Below, in pieces: positions 16,377 through 24,585 of a stretch of 61,129 nt of DNA (within the stretch, counting starts at the first letter, position 1; each line of letters starts with the position of its first letter). A model generated the notes under the pieces. The model had not been told where the DNA came from. It saw nothing but the letters and a program-made list of their open reading frames with translations, and ran no database searches. This DNA comes from Micrococcales bacterium (GTDB taxonomy: Bacteria; Actinomycetota; Actinomycetes; Actinomycetales; Cellulomonadaceae), in NCBI GenBank assembly GCA_009785115.1, contig WQWY01000018.1, positions 1-61,129 on the forward strand, in the 5' to 3' direction. Position numbers and translations under genes: made by a program.

Positions 16377-19300
16377 ATGCCCCGACGAGACGACGTCACC
16401 CTTCAGGGCATGAGTTTTCTCGGAGCAGCGATCACCGGCGACGCGCTCGGAGCCGGAGCGGCGTTCCTCACCGTGGTTCGCGATGCCGTCCAGGGGTCTG
16501 ACGCACAGGCATGGCGACGTGATCTGCGAGGGCTGGCGCGCCGAGGCTGGCAAGCAGCAGCGGAGCAGCGATCACGTGATGGCGACCGCCTGTACCCCCT
16601 TCCCGATCGCGACCAGTGCGTCGAGTACGTCATGGAGTGCATCGACTCAGCCACCGTGCCGACCGTCGACGGCCTCATGGCGCGTCCGGGCACAGGCCTT
16701 GACGACCGGCTCGAACCCGAAGGTTGCCGACGCGCGGCAGGTCTGTTCTTGGGCACGATGCTGCACGCTCTGCTGGACGACAGGACGTTCGACGTCCAGC
16801 AGAAGCTGGCACGGGCGCTGCGTGACTCGGGCGCGACCCGCCAACGGCTGACCTCCGCCCTGGCGCAGCACGCCGAGAGGGTCGAATCTCTGCGGACGCG
16901 GTTGGAGGCGGTGCAGACGGCTGTGCAGCTGCTCGGATCTCCTGGTCTGCGACCCCAAGACCGAGAGACCCGGGGCGACGGCCTGCTCGACTACCTGACC
17001 GAAGCGGTCGCTTTCTGTGGTCGTGAGACCGAGCTCGACGCCCTTGTCACCTTCTGCGAGACCTCCACGTCTTCGGGCTGGCGGTGGCAGGCGATCACCG
17101 GACCTGGTGGTTCAGGCAAGTCCCGGCTGGCCTGGGAGCTGTGCGGCCGGATGAGACGCCGAGGCTGGGACGCCTACTTCCTCGATCCAGCCGCTTTCGA
17201 AGAGCTCCCGCCGCAGGCTCTCTCCATCTCGTCGGCCGACCTGCTGCTGGTCGTGGACTATGTCGCGTTCAGCACAGAGCGGCTCGGACGCTGGCTCGGC
17301 GCTCTGCCCGCCACACCCCGAGGGCGTCTTCGGGTCATCTTCGTCGAACGTGACGGATGGACGGCACCGACCATCGATCCAGCCGTCGCCGCGCCGGACT
17401 GGTTCGGCCGCCTCAGCGACGCGTGGGACGCCCAGGACCTCGCTCGGCACTTCGGGGCGGTCCAGGGGCTCGCCCCCGTCGTCACCCTGGCGGACAGGTC
17501 GATGGACGCGACCGTCCTGACGCAGATCGTCGAGGGGGTCGACATCGCGCGAGTGCGCCGGTACGAGGCGGACGCCTATCCGCTAGCCCCACCACGGCCC
17601 GCGCTCGAGGGGCCGGTCCCCTCATCAGTCGCCACGACCATCGTGGAACGCCTCCAGACGGTCATCGATCCGTCCGCACAACGACCGCTGTACCTGCTGT
17701 TCCTGGTCCAGGCGTACCTGAACGACCCGGCGGACGACCGGTGGCGCACCTGGGACGTGCGCGACCTGTACGGCGTGATCTACAACAGAGAACGTCGACG
17801 TGTCCTCGAGACGGTCCCCCATGGTTTCGCGGACGTGGCGCTCGATGTGTGGGCCTTCGCGACCGCGACACGTACGCGTCTGAGCGACGCTCTCCAGGAT
17901 GCCCCGTCGTGGCTGGTCGCCACCGTGACCGACCAACCGAACATCGTGCAAGAGAGCTTCCGGCGTGCGCTGCGAGCCTGCTGCGGATCGTCGGACTGCG
18001 ACGCCGTGCCGTACGTCCCCGACATCCCCGGAGAGCACCTCGTCACCCGACAGCTGAGCGGGTGGCGTGATCTCGACCGGGTGCGCCAGTTCGCCGTCGC
18101 CGCCTGGGAACGCTCCGCCGAGGGTTATTCGGCGTTCTGCTCTCGCGCGGTGGTCGACCTCGCAGCCACGAGATCCGACCCTCACTCCGTCCTGAACCCC
18201 GAAGGCCTCCTGGTAGAACCCCGCAAGAAGAACGACGTCCAAGCGCTCGCTCACGCGCTGTCCACCGCCGTCGACCCCGACCACCCCCGCCCCGACATCA
18301 CCGACTGGCTCGTCACCCTCGCAACCCGCCACCAGGACGACGCCGAGATGACCCGCCTAGCCATCCGCGCGGTTGTCGCGTCAGCAAGCAACCCTGCAGA
18401 GATGGGGATGAACTCAGACGGGAACCCAGATTTTGTCGCCACCCTACGCCTTGCGATGCCACCGATCGATAAATACGAGTGTCGCCTCCTGCAGAGAGTT
18501 CTAGAATCTTGGGCCGGAAATGTTCTCACGCTGCGAATGAAAAATGAAGAGCTTGATGAGTTCGGAGAGATTATCAATCACCGAGACAATCTCTCGACTC
18601 TCGGAAGAAGTCTTTCTCAGGCAGAAATACGCGCACAACAATGGGTTGCTGAACATCGCCCGAACTACGCTGACGTGGTGTCTGAGTGCGTCATCGCACT
18701 TACGACGGCGAGCCTAGCAGTTGGTTCGGCGATGCCGTGGCTGACCGTATCAACTGTCTGTGATCACCTCGAAGCGGAAGGAATCTCTTGGAGTCCGTTG
18801 CTCAGCGACCGGTCTACGCGGCCGTTGTTGCGAGCATTCGCTCTCCTTTCAGCAACATATGAGACACTTGATGTTACTCAACGGCGCACCCTTGCAGACC
18901 AACTGCGCGCCCTGGCCTATCAACACTCTGCCGACTCCGACGTCGCCATCCAGATAGCCGAGGGGTTTTTCAACCTCACCATCAAGGCTGAGCTCGAGGA
19001 GAATCGGAACCTGGTCAACGAGCTACGTCAGCTGACCACCCGGAACCCCGACACCCCAGAAATCGCCCGACAACTCGCGATGGGACTGGTCAACCTCACG
19101 TGGAAGAGAGAGACTGACCTCGAAGAGACCCGGAGCCTGGTCGACGAGCTACGCCAACTGACCAGCCCACATCTCGACAACCTCCAGATGGCCAGCCAGC
19201 TGGCGATGGGACTGGTCAACCTCACCATCAAGGCTGAGCTCGAGGAGACCCGGAGCCTGGTCAACGAGCTACGTCAGCTGACCACCCGACACCCCGACAC

Positions 19301-19616
19301 CCCAGAAATCGCCGTCCGACTCTCCAAGGGACTGTTCAACCTCACCATCGAAACCATGAACGACACCGAAGAGACCCGAACCCTGCTCCAGGAACTCGAT
19401 CATCTCTGGACTCAACTGCGGGTGGACGACCATCTCGTCACCGTGATCGACAGTTTGGAAGAATTCATGGACGACAGGGGCGGCGTCGCTCTGGAAGGCG
19501 CGAACAGTGTTGCTCGTGATGTGCTGGAGCAAGGTGCGATCACTACCAAGGTGCTGACGGAACTCTCCCGCCGCTGGGTCAAGAAGTACGGCAGCGTTCC
19601 GGAAGATCCGAGGTGA
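16377..19616 (+). CDS. STAND/NLR-like P-loop NTPase with C-terminal helical repeats, candidate defence protein
   Basis: 1079 residues from an ATG with AAGGAGAG upstream. Residues ~1-190 are a helical N-terminal region of unknown fold with Arg/Ala-rich coiled segments. Residues ~210-520 form a P-loop ATPase: Walker A GPGGSGKS (242-249) and Walker B LLLVVD (Asp294), followed by an arginine-rich sensor-like region and a winged-helix-like stretch. A long linker leads to four repeats of 40-42 residues (from residue 863) with the signature GL-NLT----L-ETR-LV-ELRQLT. This sensor-repeat/NTPase layout is that of STAND proteins used in bacterial anti-phage and programmed-death systems. GC content is visibly lower across 18.4-18.9 kb than in the flanking hem genes, hinting at acquisition. 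No separate effector gene follows; the N-terminus would be the effector or adaptor. Confidence 0.75.
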   Translation: MPRRDDVTLQGMSFLGAAITGDALGAGAAFLTVVRDAVQGSDAQAWRRDLRGLARRGWQAAAEQRSRDGDRLYPLPDRDQCVEYVMECIDSATVPTVDGLMARPGTGLDDRLEPEGCRRAAGLFLGTMLHALLDDRTFDVQQKLARALRDSGATRQRLTSALAQHAERVESLRTRLEAVQTAVQLLGSPGLRPQDRETRGDGLLDYLTEAVAFCGRETELDALVTFCETSTSSGWRWQAITGPGGSGKSRLAWELCGRMRRRGWDAYFLDPAAFEELPPQALSISSADLLLVVDYVAFSTERLGRWLGALPATPRGRLRVIFVERDGWTAPTIDPAVAAPDWFGRLSDAWDAQDLARHFGAVQGLAPVVTLADRSMDATVLTQIVEGVDIARVRRYEADAYPLAPPRPALEGPVPSSVATTIVERLQTVIDPSAQRPLYLLFLVQAYLNDPADDRWRTWDVRDLYGVIYNRERRRVLETVPHGFADVALDVWAFATATRTRLSDALQDAPSWLVATVTDQPNIVQESFRRALRACCGSSDCDAVPYVPDIPGEHLVTRQLSGWRDLDRVRQFAVAAWERSAEGYSAFCSRAVVDLAATRSDPHSVLNPEGLLVEPRKKNDVQALAHALSTAVDPDHPRPDITDWLVTLATRHQDDAEMTRLAIRAVVASASNPAEMGMNSDGNPDFVATLRLAMPPIDKYECRLLQRVLESWAGNVLTLRMKNEELDEFGEIINHRDNLSTLGRSLSQAEIRAQQWVAEHRPNYADVVSECVIALTTASLAVGSAMPWLTVSTVCDHLEAEGISWSPLLSDRSTRPLLRAFALLSATYETLDVTQRRTLADQLRALAYQHSADSDVAIQIAEGFFNLTIKAELEENRNLVNELRQLTTRNPDTPEIARQLAMGLVNLTWKRETDLEETRSLVDELRQLTSPHLDNLQMASQLAMGLVNLTIKAELEETRSLVNELRQLTTRHPDTPEIAVRLSKGLFNLTIETMNDTEETRTLLQELDHLWTQLRVDDHLVTVIDSLEEFMDDRGGVALEGANSVARDVLEQGAITTKVLTELSRRWVKKYGSVPEDPR
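18963..19448 (+). repeat. Four in-frame ~120-126 bp repeats within the STAND gene
   Basis: Units start at 18963, 19083, 19209 and 19329. Units 1 and 3 share long identical DNA stretches (coding NLTIKAELEE and LVNELRQLTTR), while units 2 and 4 have diverged. This indicates recent duplication or gene conversion, as in rapidly changing sensor repeats. Confidence 0.8.
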
Positions 19617-19866
19617 GTGGGCGATTGAGGCTCTGCCATGGCAAGGGCTCAGGTGCAGACCGAAGAAGCAGTTATTTTTATCCGTGAGAGCGCGCTCGTG
19701 GTCGCAGAGATTCGCGCCCTGTCCTGAGATCTAGCAGATATCTGTCGCCAAACGCCGGAAGACAGCTCTCTTCTTGCTTCGACCGATCACCTGGGTTGAG
19801 CTCGCAGGAAGCGCGAGACACGTCACCTATCAGGTGCTGATGGCCGCCTGCCAACCGGTGCCACCT

Positions 19867-20241
19867 CTACCGGATGAGCCGCACCGAAGGAGAGACCGCT
19901 GCCCAGGCTCGGTCTGCGGTGAGGATGGTTGCACCCTGGCGGGTCGCGGCGGCCAAGCAGAGTCGGTCTCCCAGCGAGAGGCTGGGATGAGCCGGCCACA
20001 GGCGACCTGCCTCTACGGCGTCTGCCGCGTCGATCGGCACAACCTGAAGACCTTTGCCTCGCAGGGCAGACTCTGCGGTCTTCCAGCTTGCCCCACGGGC
20101 GAGCACCTTGCCGACCACCTCGGCCCAGTTGGCCGCGGTACAGCAGGCCGAGCCTGAGGCCAGTGCGTCGTCGACAGCCTCCGTCCCTGGCTCAGCCCAC
20201 AGGTACGCGAGGATGGCGGACGAGTCGAGGTAACAGGTCAC
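19867..20241 (-). CDS. vapC: VapC-type PIN-domain ribonuclease toxin
   Basis: GTG start overlapping the antitoxin stop (GTGA). The 124-residue PIN domain carries the four acidic metal ligands: Asp6 (CYLDSSA), Glu41 (NWAEVV), Asp92 (LGDRLCLA) and Asp110 (LTADRAW). VapC toxins cleave tRNA or rRNA when released from the antitoxin. Its target cannot be read from sequence. It lies just downstream (convergent) of the STAND NTPase gene. Confidence 0.9.
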   Translation of the reverse strand: MTCYLDSSAILAYLWAEPGTEAVDDALASGSACCTAANWAEVVGKVLARGASWKTAESALRGKGLQVVPIDAADAVEAGRLWPAHPSLSLGDRLCLAAATRQGATILTADRAWAAVSPSVRLIR

Positions 20242-20480
20242 CGCTTCTCGGCCTCCGCCTCGGCACGACGTTCTGCGATCAGCTCGTCCACCGGGCTGGG
20301 AGTGCTCGCGACCGAGGCTCGGAAGGCGGCCAGAGCATCGTCGGCCGACATGACGTTAACCGTCGTCCCGTCGTCGACGAAGACTAGGGTGGAGCCTTCG
20401 TCCCAACCATGTCGACGGCGCAGCTCCAGAGGAACCACGATGCGCCCCTTGTGCCCCATCGTCGCAGTCGATGTACTCAT
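20238..20480 (-). CDS. vapB: AbrB-type antitoxin for VapC
   Basis: 80 residues from the ATG at 20480. The N-terminal SpoVT/AbrB swapped-hairpin barrel reads MGHKGRIVVPLELRRRHGWDEGS; the C-terminal tail (PVDELIAERRAEAEAEKR) would wrap and inhibit the PIN domain. The longer upstream frame is not used because an operator-like dyad and minus-10-like TACCGT lie immediately before this ATG, suggesting a leaderless autoregulated transcript. Confidence 0.85.
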   Translation of the reverse strand: MSTSTATMGHKGRIVVPLELRRRHGWDEGSTLVFVDDGTTVNVMSADDALAAFRASVASTPSPVDELIAERRAEAEAEKR

Positions 20481-20488
20481 ACTACAAC

Positions 20489-20515
20489 GGTACCACTTTG
20501 GAAATCGGTGGCACC
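20489..20515. promoter_or_regulatory. Likely VapB operator
   Basis: Inverted repeat GGTACCAC - 11 nt - GTGGCACC (one mismatch) directly upstream of the vapB start and overlapping its minus-10 region. This is the expected place for autorepression by the AbrB antitoxin/VapC complex. Confidence 0.5.
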
Positions 20516-20683
20516 GATCAGCTGTCGGGTCATCGTGGCTCGCCGACGAGAAGCACAGACGCGAGGAGGGACGGAGGACGTGAGCGGCGGCGACGCGTCC
20601 CGCGTGAGAGATCGTCGCGGTCGGCATCGCGACCAGGTCCGGCCAGCACGCACCGCCATCACGATGCTCGGGCGACCGCAGAG

Positions 20684-20725
20684 CCGTCCCCAGGCACAAG
20701 TCCTCAGACCTGCACCTGGGGACGG
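20684..20725 (-). terminator. Terminator of the vWA surface-protein gene
   Basis: 11-bp stem CCGTCCCCAGG / CCTGGGGACGG starting about 20 bp after the minus-strand stop at 20748, with a 20-nt loop that itself can partly pair. Confidence 0.6.
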
Positions 20726-20747
20726 TCGCTGAGACCGGTCGCCGGTG

Positions 20748-22565
20748 TCAGCGACCCTCGTGGCTCCCGGCCCTGCGACGAGAGACCAGCACCAGGGCGA
20801 TGCCTGCCAGCACCAGCACACCCACCAGGACCGCCACCGCCTGGGCCTGCGCACCGGTGCTTGCCAGGCCAGAGGTCCGGCCCTCCGCGCTGAGGACCTG
20901 CGAGCTCACGTCCGAGTCCAGGTCGGTGGTCTGGCCTGGCAGCACGACGGGTGCCGGGGTCAGCAGAGTCTCGGCGTTGGTCACGGTGCAGGTGATCTCG
21001 TCGCCCGGCTCGACCTCCACGACGAAGCCCCGCTCGACATCGACCACGTCGAGCGGCGCACCGTCCGGCTCTCGCAGGTTCTTCACCGTGCAGGTGGCGT
21101 TCGCACCGTCCTGAGGAAGCAGCACGTACCCCTCCTGCTGGCGCTCGGTGATGGTGACCGCGGCCCCGTCGGGAGCGGTGAGCTCCAGCGGGAAGGCCAC
21201 CGAGCCCGTGCCGTCCTCCGTGGTGCCGGACGAGCCCAGCAGCGTGACGGCGTCTGACGGAGCCGTCGCGTCGAAGGTCCAGCCTCCGGCGAGGAACGGC
21301 TGGCCGTCGATCGGGACTACCTGCTTGACCACCGTGAGAGACGCGGGCAGCAGGTCGGGCAGCAGCGGCGGCGCCTGGTTGACCACCAGGCAGCTGACCA
21401 TGTCGGTGGCGCTGACCTCGATGGTGAAGCCCAGATCACCGGCATCGGTGACGTCCAGCGTCGTACCCAACGGGTTGGCCGCGTTCTTCACCGTGCAGAC
21501 GGCGTTCTTGGCGTCCTGAGGCATCAGCCGGTACCCGGGCTTCTGCTGCTCGGTGATGGTGATCGAGGCGGTCCCTGTCAGGCTGTCGAAGTCCAGCGGG
21601 AAGTTCACCGCGCCGGTGACGTCTGTCGTGCCTGACGGAGCGAGCGAGGTGATGTCCTCCGAGGCGGTCTCCGCACCGAAGGTCCACCCAGACGCCGCGT
21701 ACCTGGGTCCGCCGTCAGCGGGGACGACCTCCTTGACCACGGTGAGCGACGGGGCGCAGGCGGTGAACACGCTGTCCCGCAGCGCGTCGCCAGCCTCGGC
21801 GTACGTGTCGGCCTGGATGTAGTCGCTCTCGCCCGAGATGGCCTTGAGGTTCAGCGCCGCGTTGGGGCTGAGCACCGCGTCACCGACGCCGACGGCCTGG
21901 ATGCTCGTGCCCTTGGCCTTCAGGGCGTTGGCGGAGAAGATGCCCGCCTCGACCTCGGCGAACCGCGTGTTCCTGCCTGCCTTGTCCGCCTGGAAGACCG
22001 TCGGGTTCCCGTCGGTGACGATCACCGCCAGGTCGAACACGGTCGTCTGCTGCTGGACCAGCCAGAAGGCGTCGTCCCAGCTGGTGTAGCTCTGGCGGCC
22101 GGGCGTCAGCAGGTCGATCTGCGCCTTGAGCACGTCGACCTCCGCGGGGGTCGAGACCGGGATGAGCCCGGTGTCGGCGGTCGCGTCCGTGCCGAAGGAG
22201 AACAGCTGCACCTGGCTGGGCGTGCCCAGCAACGCGTCGACGTAGGTCTTCGCCGCGTCGCGCATGGCACCGGTGGCGTTGGCCAGATCGACCGAGGCGG
22301 ACAGGTCGATGATCAGCGCGACGTTCACCCCGCACTTGGTCGGGTGGGGCGGGTTGGCCCTGCTGAGCGCCAGCGTGCCGGTGGACCAGGTCCAGTAGGC
22401 CGTGCTGCTGGTGCTCGTGGTGGAGACCGGGAACCCGGGGGTGCCCGACTCATAGGTCTGCCCCTGCCGGAGCACCGGGGTCTGGAACGCGTACGGCCGC
22501 GCCACGTCGGCGGTGGCGTTGGTGATCGGCGCGGTCGCACAGACGCGAGGAGGGGCGAGGGACAC
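20748..22565 (-). CDS. vWA / SpaA-type surface protein with LASTG sorting signal, N-terminus apparently lost
   Basis: The frame encodes a von Willebrand A domain with a MIDAS-like DLSAS (VALIIDLSASVDLANATG) and later DLAVIVTDGNP; two paralogous SpaA/prealbumin-like domains, each beginning SLTVVKEVVP / SLTVVKQVVP and ending CTVKN or VSCLVVNQ; and a C-terminal sorting signal LASTGAQ, a hydrophobic helix and an RRR tail. LAxTG is typical of actinobacterial class E sortases. No signal peptide is present. The only in-frame start, a GTG, lies in the loop of the ino1 terminator, and the frame runs back to the ino1 stop codon. The gene therefore appears 5'-truncated by a deletion fusing it to ino1's terminator, and it is probably not exported as it stands. 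Confidence 0.7.
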   Translation of the reverse strand: MSLAPPRVCATAPITNATADVARPYAFQTPVLRQGQTYESGTPGFPVSTTSTSSTAYWTWSTGTLALSRANPPHPTKCGVNVALIIDLSASVDLANATGAMRDAAKTYVDALLGTPSQVQLFSFGTDATADTGLIPVSTPAEVDVLKAQIDLLTPGRQSYTSWDDAFWLVQQQTTVFDLAVIVTDGNPTVFQADKAGRNTRFAEVEAGIFSANALKAKGTSIQAVGVGDAVLSPNAALNLKAISGESDYIQADTYAEAGDALRDSVFTACAPSLTVVKEVVPADGGPRYAASGWTFGAETASEDITSLAPSGTTDVTGAVNFPLDFDSLTGTASITITEQQKPGYRLMPQDAKNAVCTVKNAANPLGTTLDVTDAGDLGFTIEVSATDMVSCLVVNQAPPLLPDLLPASLTVVKQVVPIDGQPFLAGGWTFDATAPSDAVTLLGSSGTTEDGTGSVAFPLELTAPDGAAVTITERQQEGYVLLPQDGANATCTVKNLREPDGAPLDVVDVERGFVVEVEPGDEITCTVTNAETLLTPAPVVLPGQTTDLDSDVSSQVLSAEGRTSGLASTGAQAQAVAVLVGVLVLAGIALVLVSRRRAGSHEGR

Positions 22566-22585
22566 GTGGTCCCTCGCCCCTCCTC
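22547..22585 (-). terminator. ino1 terminator hairpin
   Basis: Perfect 17-bp stem beginning GAGGAGGGGCGAGG, with an ACGTG loop, 26 bp after the ino1 stop. Two direct copies of CCTCGAGCGGGT lie between the stop and the hairpin. The distal arm is also the beginning of the vWA reading frame. Confidence 0.85.
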
Positions 22586-22610
22586 GAGCGGGTCTGGCTC
22601 CTCGAGCGGG

Positions 22611-23690
22611 TCAGCCCTCGTCTTCGCCGAGGATGAAGCGCTCGAGCATGGCACGACCGGCGGAGTCTTCCATCTGGACCGGGGGGGACTTCATCAGGTA
22701 GGTGGAGGCCGAGATGATCGGGCCGCCGACGCCACGGTCCTTGGCGATCTTCGCGGCACGGACGGCGTCGATGATGATGCCGGCGGAGTTGGGCGAGTCC
22801 CACACCTCGAGCTTGTACTCCAGGTTCAGGGGCACCTCGCCGAACGCCCGGCCCTCGAGGCGCACGTAGGCCCACTTGCGGTCGTCGAGCCAGGCGACAT
22901 AGTCGCTCGGGCCGATGTGCACGTTGCGCGAGCCCATCTCGTGCTCCAGGTTCGAGGTCACGGCCTGGGTCTTGGAGATCTTCTTGGACTCCAGGCGCTC
23001 GCGCTCGAGCATGTTCTTGAAGTCCATGTTGCCGCCGACGTTCAGCTGGTAGGTGCGATCGAGGATCACCCCGCGGTCCTCGAACAGCCGGGCCAGCACC
23101 CGGTGGGTGATCGTGGCGCCGACCTGCGACTTGATGTCGTCGCCGACGATCGGCACACCGGCGTCCTCGAACTTCTTGGCCCACACCGGGTCAGAGGCGA
23201 TGAACACCGGGAGCGCGTTGACCATGGCGACACCGGCGTCGATGCAGCACTGGGCGTAGAACTTGTCGGCCTCCTCAGAGCCCACCGGCAGGTAGGAGAC
23301 CAGCACGTCGGCACGCGCGTCCTTGAGAGCCTGGACGACGTCGACCGCCTCGCTCTCGGACTCCTCGACCGTCTGGACGTAGTACTTGCCCAGCCCGTCG
23401 AAGGTCGGCCCGCGCTGCACGGTGACACCGGTGGGCGGCACGTCGGCGATCTTGATGGTGTTGTTCTCGCTGGCGCCGATCGCGTCAGACAGGTCGAAGC
23501 CGACCTTCTTGGCGTCGACGTCGAACGCGGCGACGAACTCCACGTCCCGCACGTGGTACGGGCCGAAGCGCACGTGCATCAGGCCGGGCACCTGGCTGTC
23601 GTCCGGGGCGTCACGGTAGTACTGCACACCCTGGACCAGTGACGCGGCGCAGTTCCCGACACCGACGATCGCTACGCGGATGGTGGACAT
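22611..23690 (-). CDS. ino1: Inositol-3-phosphate (myo-inositol-1-phosphate) synthase
   Basis: 359 residues, the short actinobacterial/archaeal form. The NAD-binding start [19 protein letters not shown] is followed by [60 protein letters not shown] and [14 protein letters not shown], all hallmark blocks. It converts glucose-6-phosphate to inositol-3-phosphate, feeding phosphatidylinositol and mycothiol synthesis. It is preceded by 3 nt after the padR stop, forming a padR-ino1 operon under a PadR operator. Confidence 0.95.
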   Translation of the reverse strand: MSTIRVAIVGVGNCAASLVQGVQYYRDAPDDSQVPGLMHVRFGPYHVRDVEFVAAFDVDAKKVGFDLSDAIGASENNTIKIADVPPTGVTVQRGPTFDGLGKYYVQTVEESESEAVDVVQALKDARADVLVSYLPVGSEEADKFYAQCCIDAGVAMVNALPVFIASDPVWAKKFEDAGVPIVGDDIKSQVGATITHRVLARLFEDRGVILDRTYQLNVGGNMDFKNMLERERLESKKISKTQAVTSNLEHEMGSRNVHIGPSDYVAWLDDRKWAYVRLEGRAFGEVPLNLEYKLEVWDSPNSAGIIIDAVRAAKIAKDRGVGGPIISASTYLMKSPPVQMEDSAGRAMLERFILGEDEG

Positions 23691-23693
23691 CCC

Positions 23694-24356
23694 TTACTCC
23701 TTCTTCGAGTCGTGCTCCGTGGCACCCGCGGAGGGCACGGAAGCGGTGGTGGCCGGGTGGCCGGTGGTGCTCACGGGCCGGGCGGCCCGCTCGTTGTCGA
23801 TCAGGCGGTCGAGCCAGGCGACCTCGCGCTCGACCCTGTCCAGGCCGTGGCGCTGAAGCTCCGCGGTGTACTCGTCCATGCGTTCGCGGGTGCGAGACAG
23901 AGACAGGCGGATCAGCTCCAGCCGCTCGGTCATGCGCATCCGTCGACCTTCGAGGATGCGCAGCCGGGTGTCGGCGTCGGTCTGGCTGAACAGCGAGAAC
24001 CGGACGTCGAACTCCTCGTCGTCCCAGGACGACGGACCGGCGGAACCGAGCACCTCGGCGAGGTGCTCCTTGCCCTCGGCGGTCAGCTGGTAGACGATGC
24101 GGGAGCGCTTGGAGGCGCCGCCACGCTCGTCGCGGCTGGTGGTGGTGGCCCCGCAGATCAGGCCACGGGTGGCCAGCCTCTGCAGCGCCGGGTACAGCGA
24201 ACCGTACGACAGCGCCCGGAACGAGCCGAGCACGAGGTTGAGCTGCTTGCGCAGCTCGTAGCCGTGCATGGGAGCACGGTGCAACAGGCCGAGGATCGCG
24301 TCCTCGAGCACGTCGGACCGAGCACGCAACCTGAGCTCCTCTCTGCCTACCTGCAT
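23694..24356 (-). CDS. PadR-family transcriptional regulator of the ino1 operon
   Basis: Up to 220 residues. A winged-helix N-domain (VLEDAILGLLHRAPMHGYELRKQL, SYGSLYPALQRLATRGLI) is followed by a helical dimerisation domain (SLSRTRERMDEYTAELQRHGLDRVEREVAWLDRLI). The first ATG lies 3 bp from the operator dyad and would be leaderless. An alternative TTG at 24329 has a better AGAGGAG ribosome binding site and keeps the whole DNA-binding domain. It is the first gene of padR-ino1 and almost certainly autoregulatory. Confidence 0.88.
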   Translation of the reverse strand: MQVGREELRLRARSDVLEDAILGLLHRAPMHGYELRKQLNLVLGSFRALSYGSLYPALQRLATRGLICGATTTSRDERGGASKRSRIVYQLTAEGKEHLAEVLGSAGPSSWDDEEFDVRFSLFSQTDADTRLRILEGRRMRMTERLELIRLSLSRTRERMDEYTAELQRHGLDRVEREVAWLDRLIDNERAARPVSTTGHPATTASVPSAGATEHDSKKE

Positions 24357-24359
24357 CCG

Positions 24360-24378
24360 ATGTATCGGGATGATACAT
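24360..24378. promoter_or_regulatory. PadR operator
   Basis: ATGTATC - GGGAT - GATACAT, a perfect match to the PadR consensus ATGTAT-N8-ATACAT, with an outer dyad GCATC...GATGC around it. It sits immediately upstream of padR. Confidence 0.85.
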
Positions 24379-24585
24379 CGTGATGCGCGACACGGCCTCC
24401 CCGTCCATGAGGAGACATGGCTGCGAGGTGATGGAGGTGCAGACAGTTGTTCGGATCTTGTGAGCTCTGCCCGTGCGGAGCTGACCGATGCCGGGGTAGC
24501 TCCCGCATACTGGGGAGACGGCCCGGGGCGCCCCTGTGCCGTCGGCGACCCGACCGGGAGCCTGGTCGAGAGAAACGGAGAGCCT

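Noticed and set aside
24268..24585. Upstream extension of the class A PBP reading frame to 24268.
   Set aside because: It would overlap padR and its operator, and the GTG at 24586 has the ribosome binding site and the expected short cytoplasmic tail.
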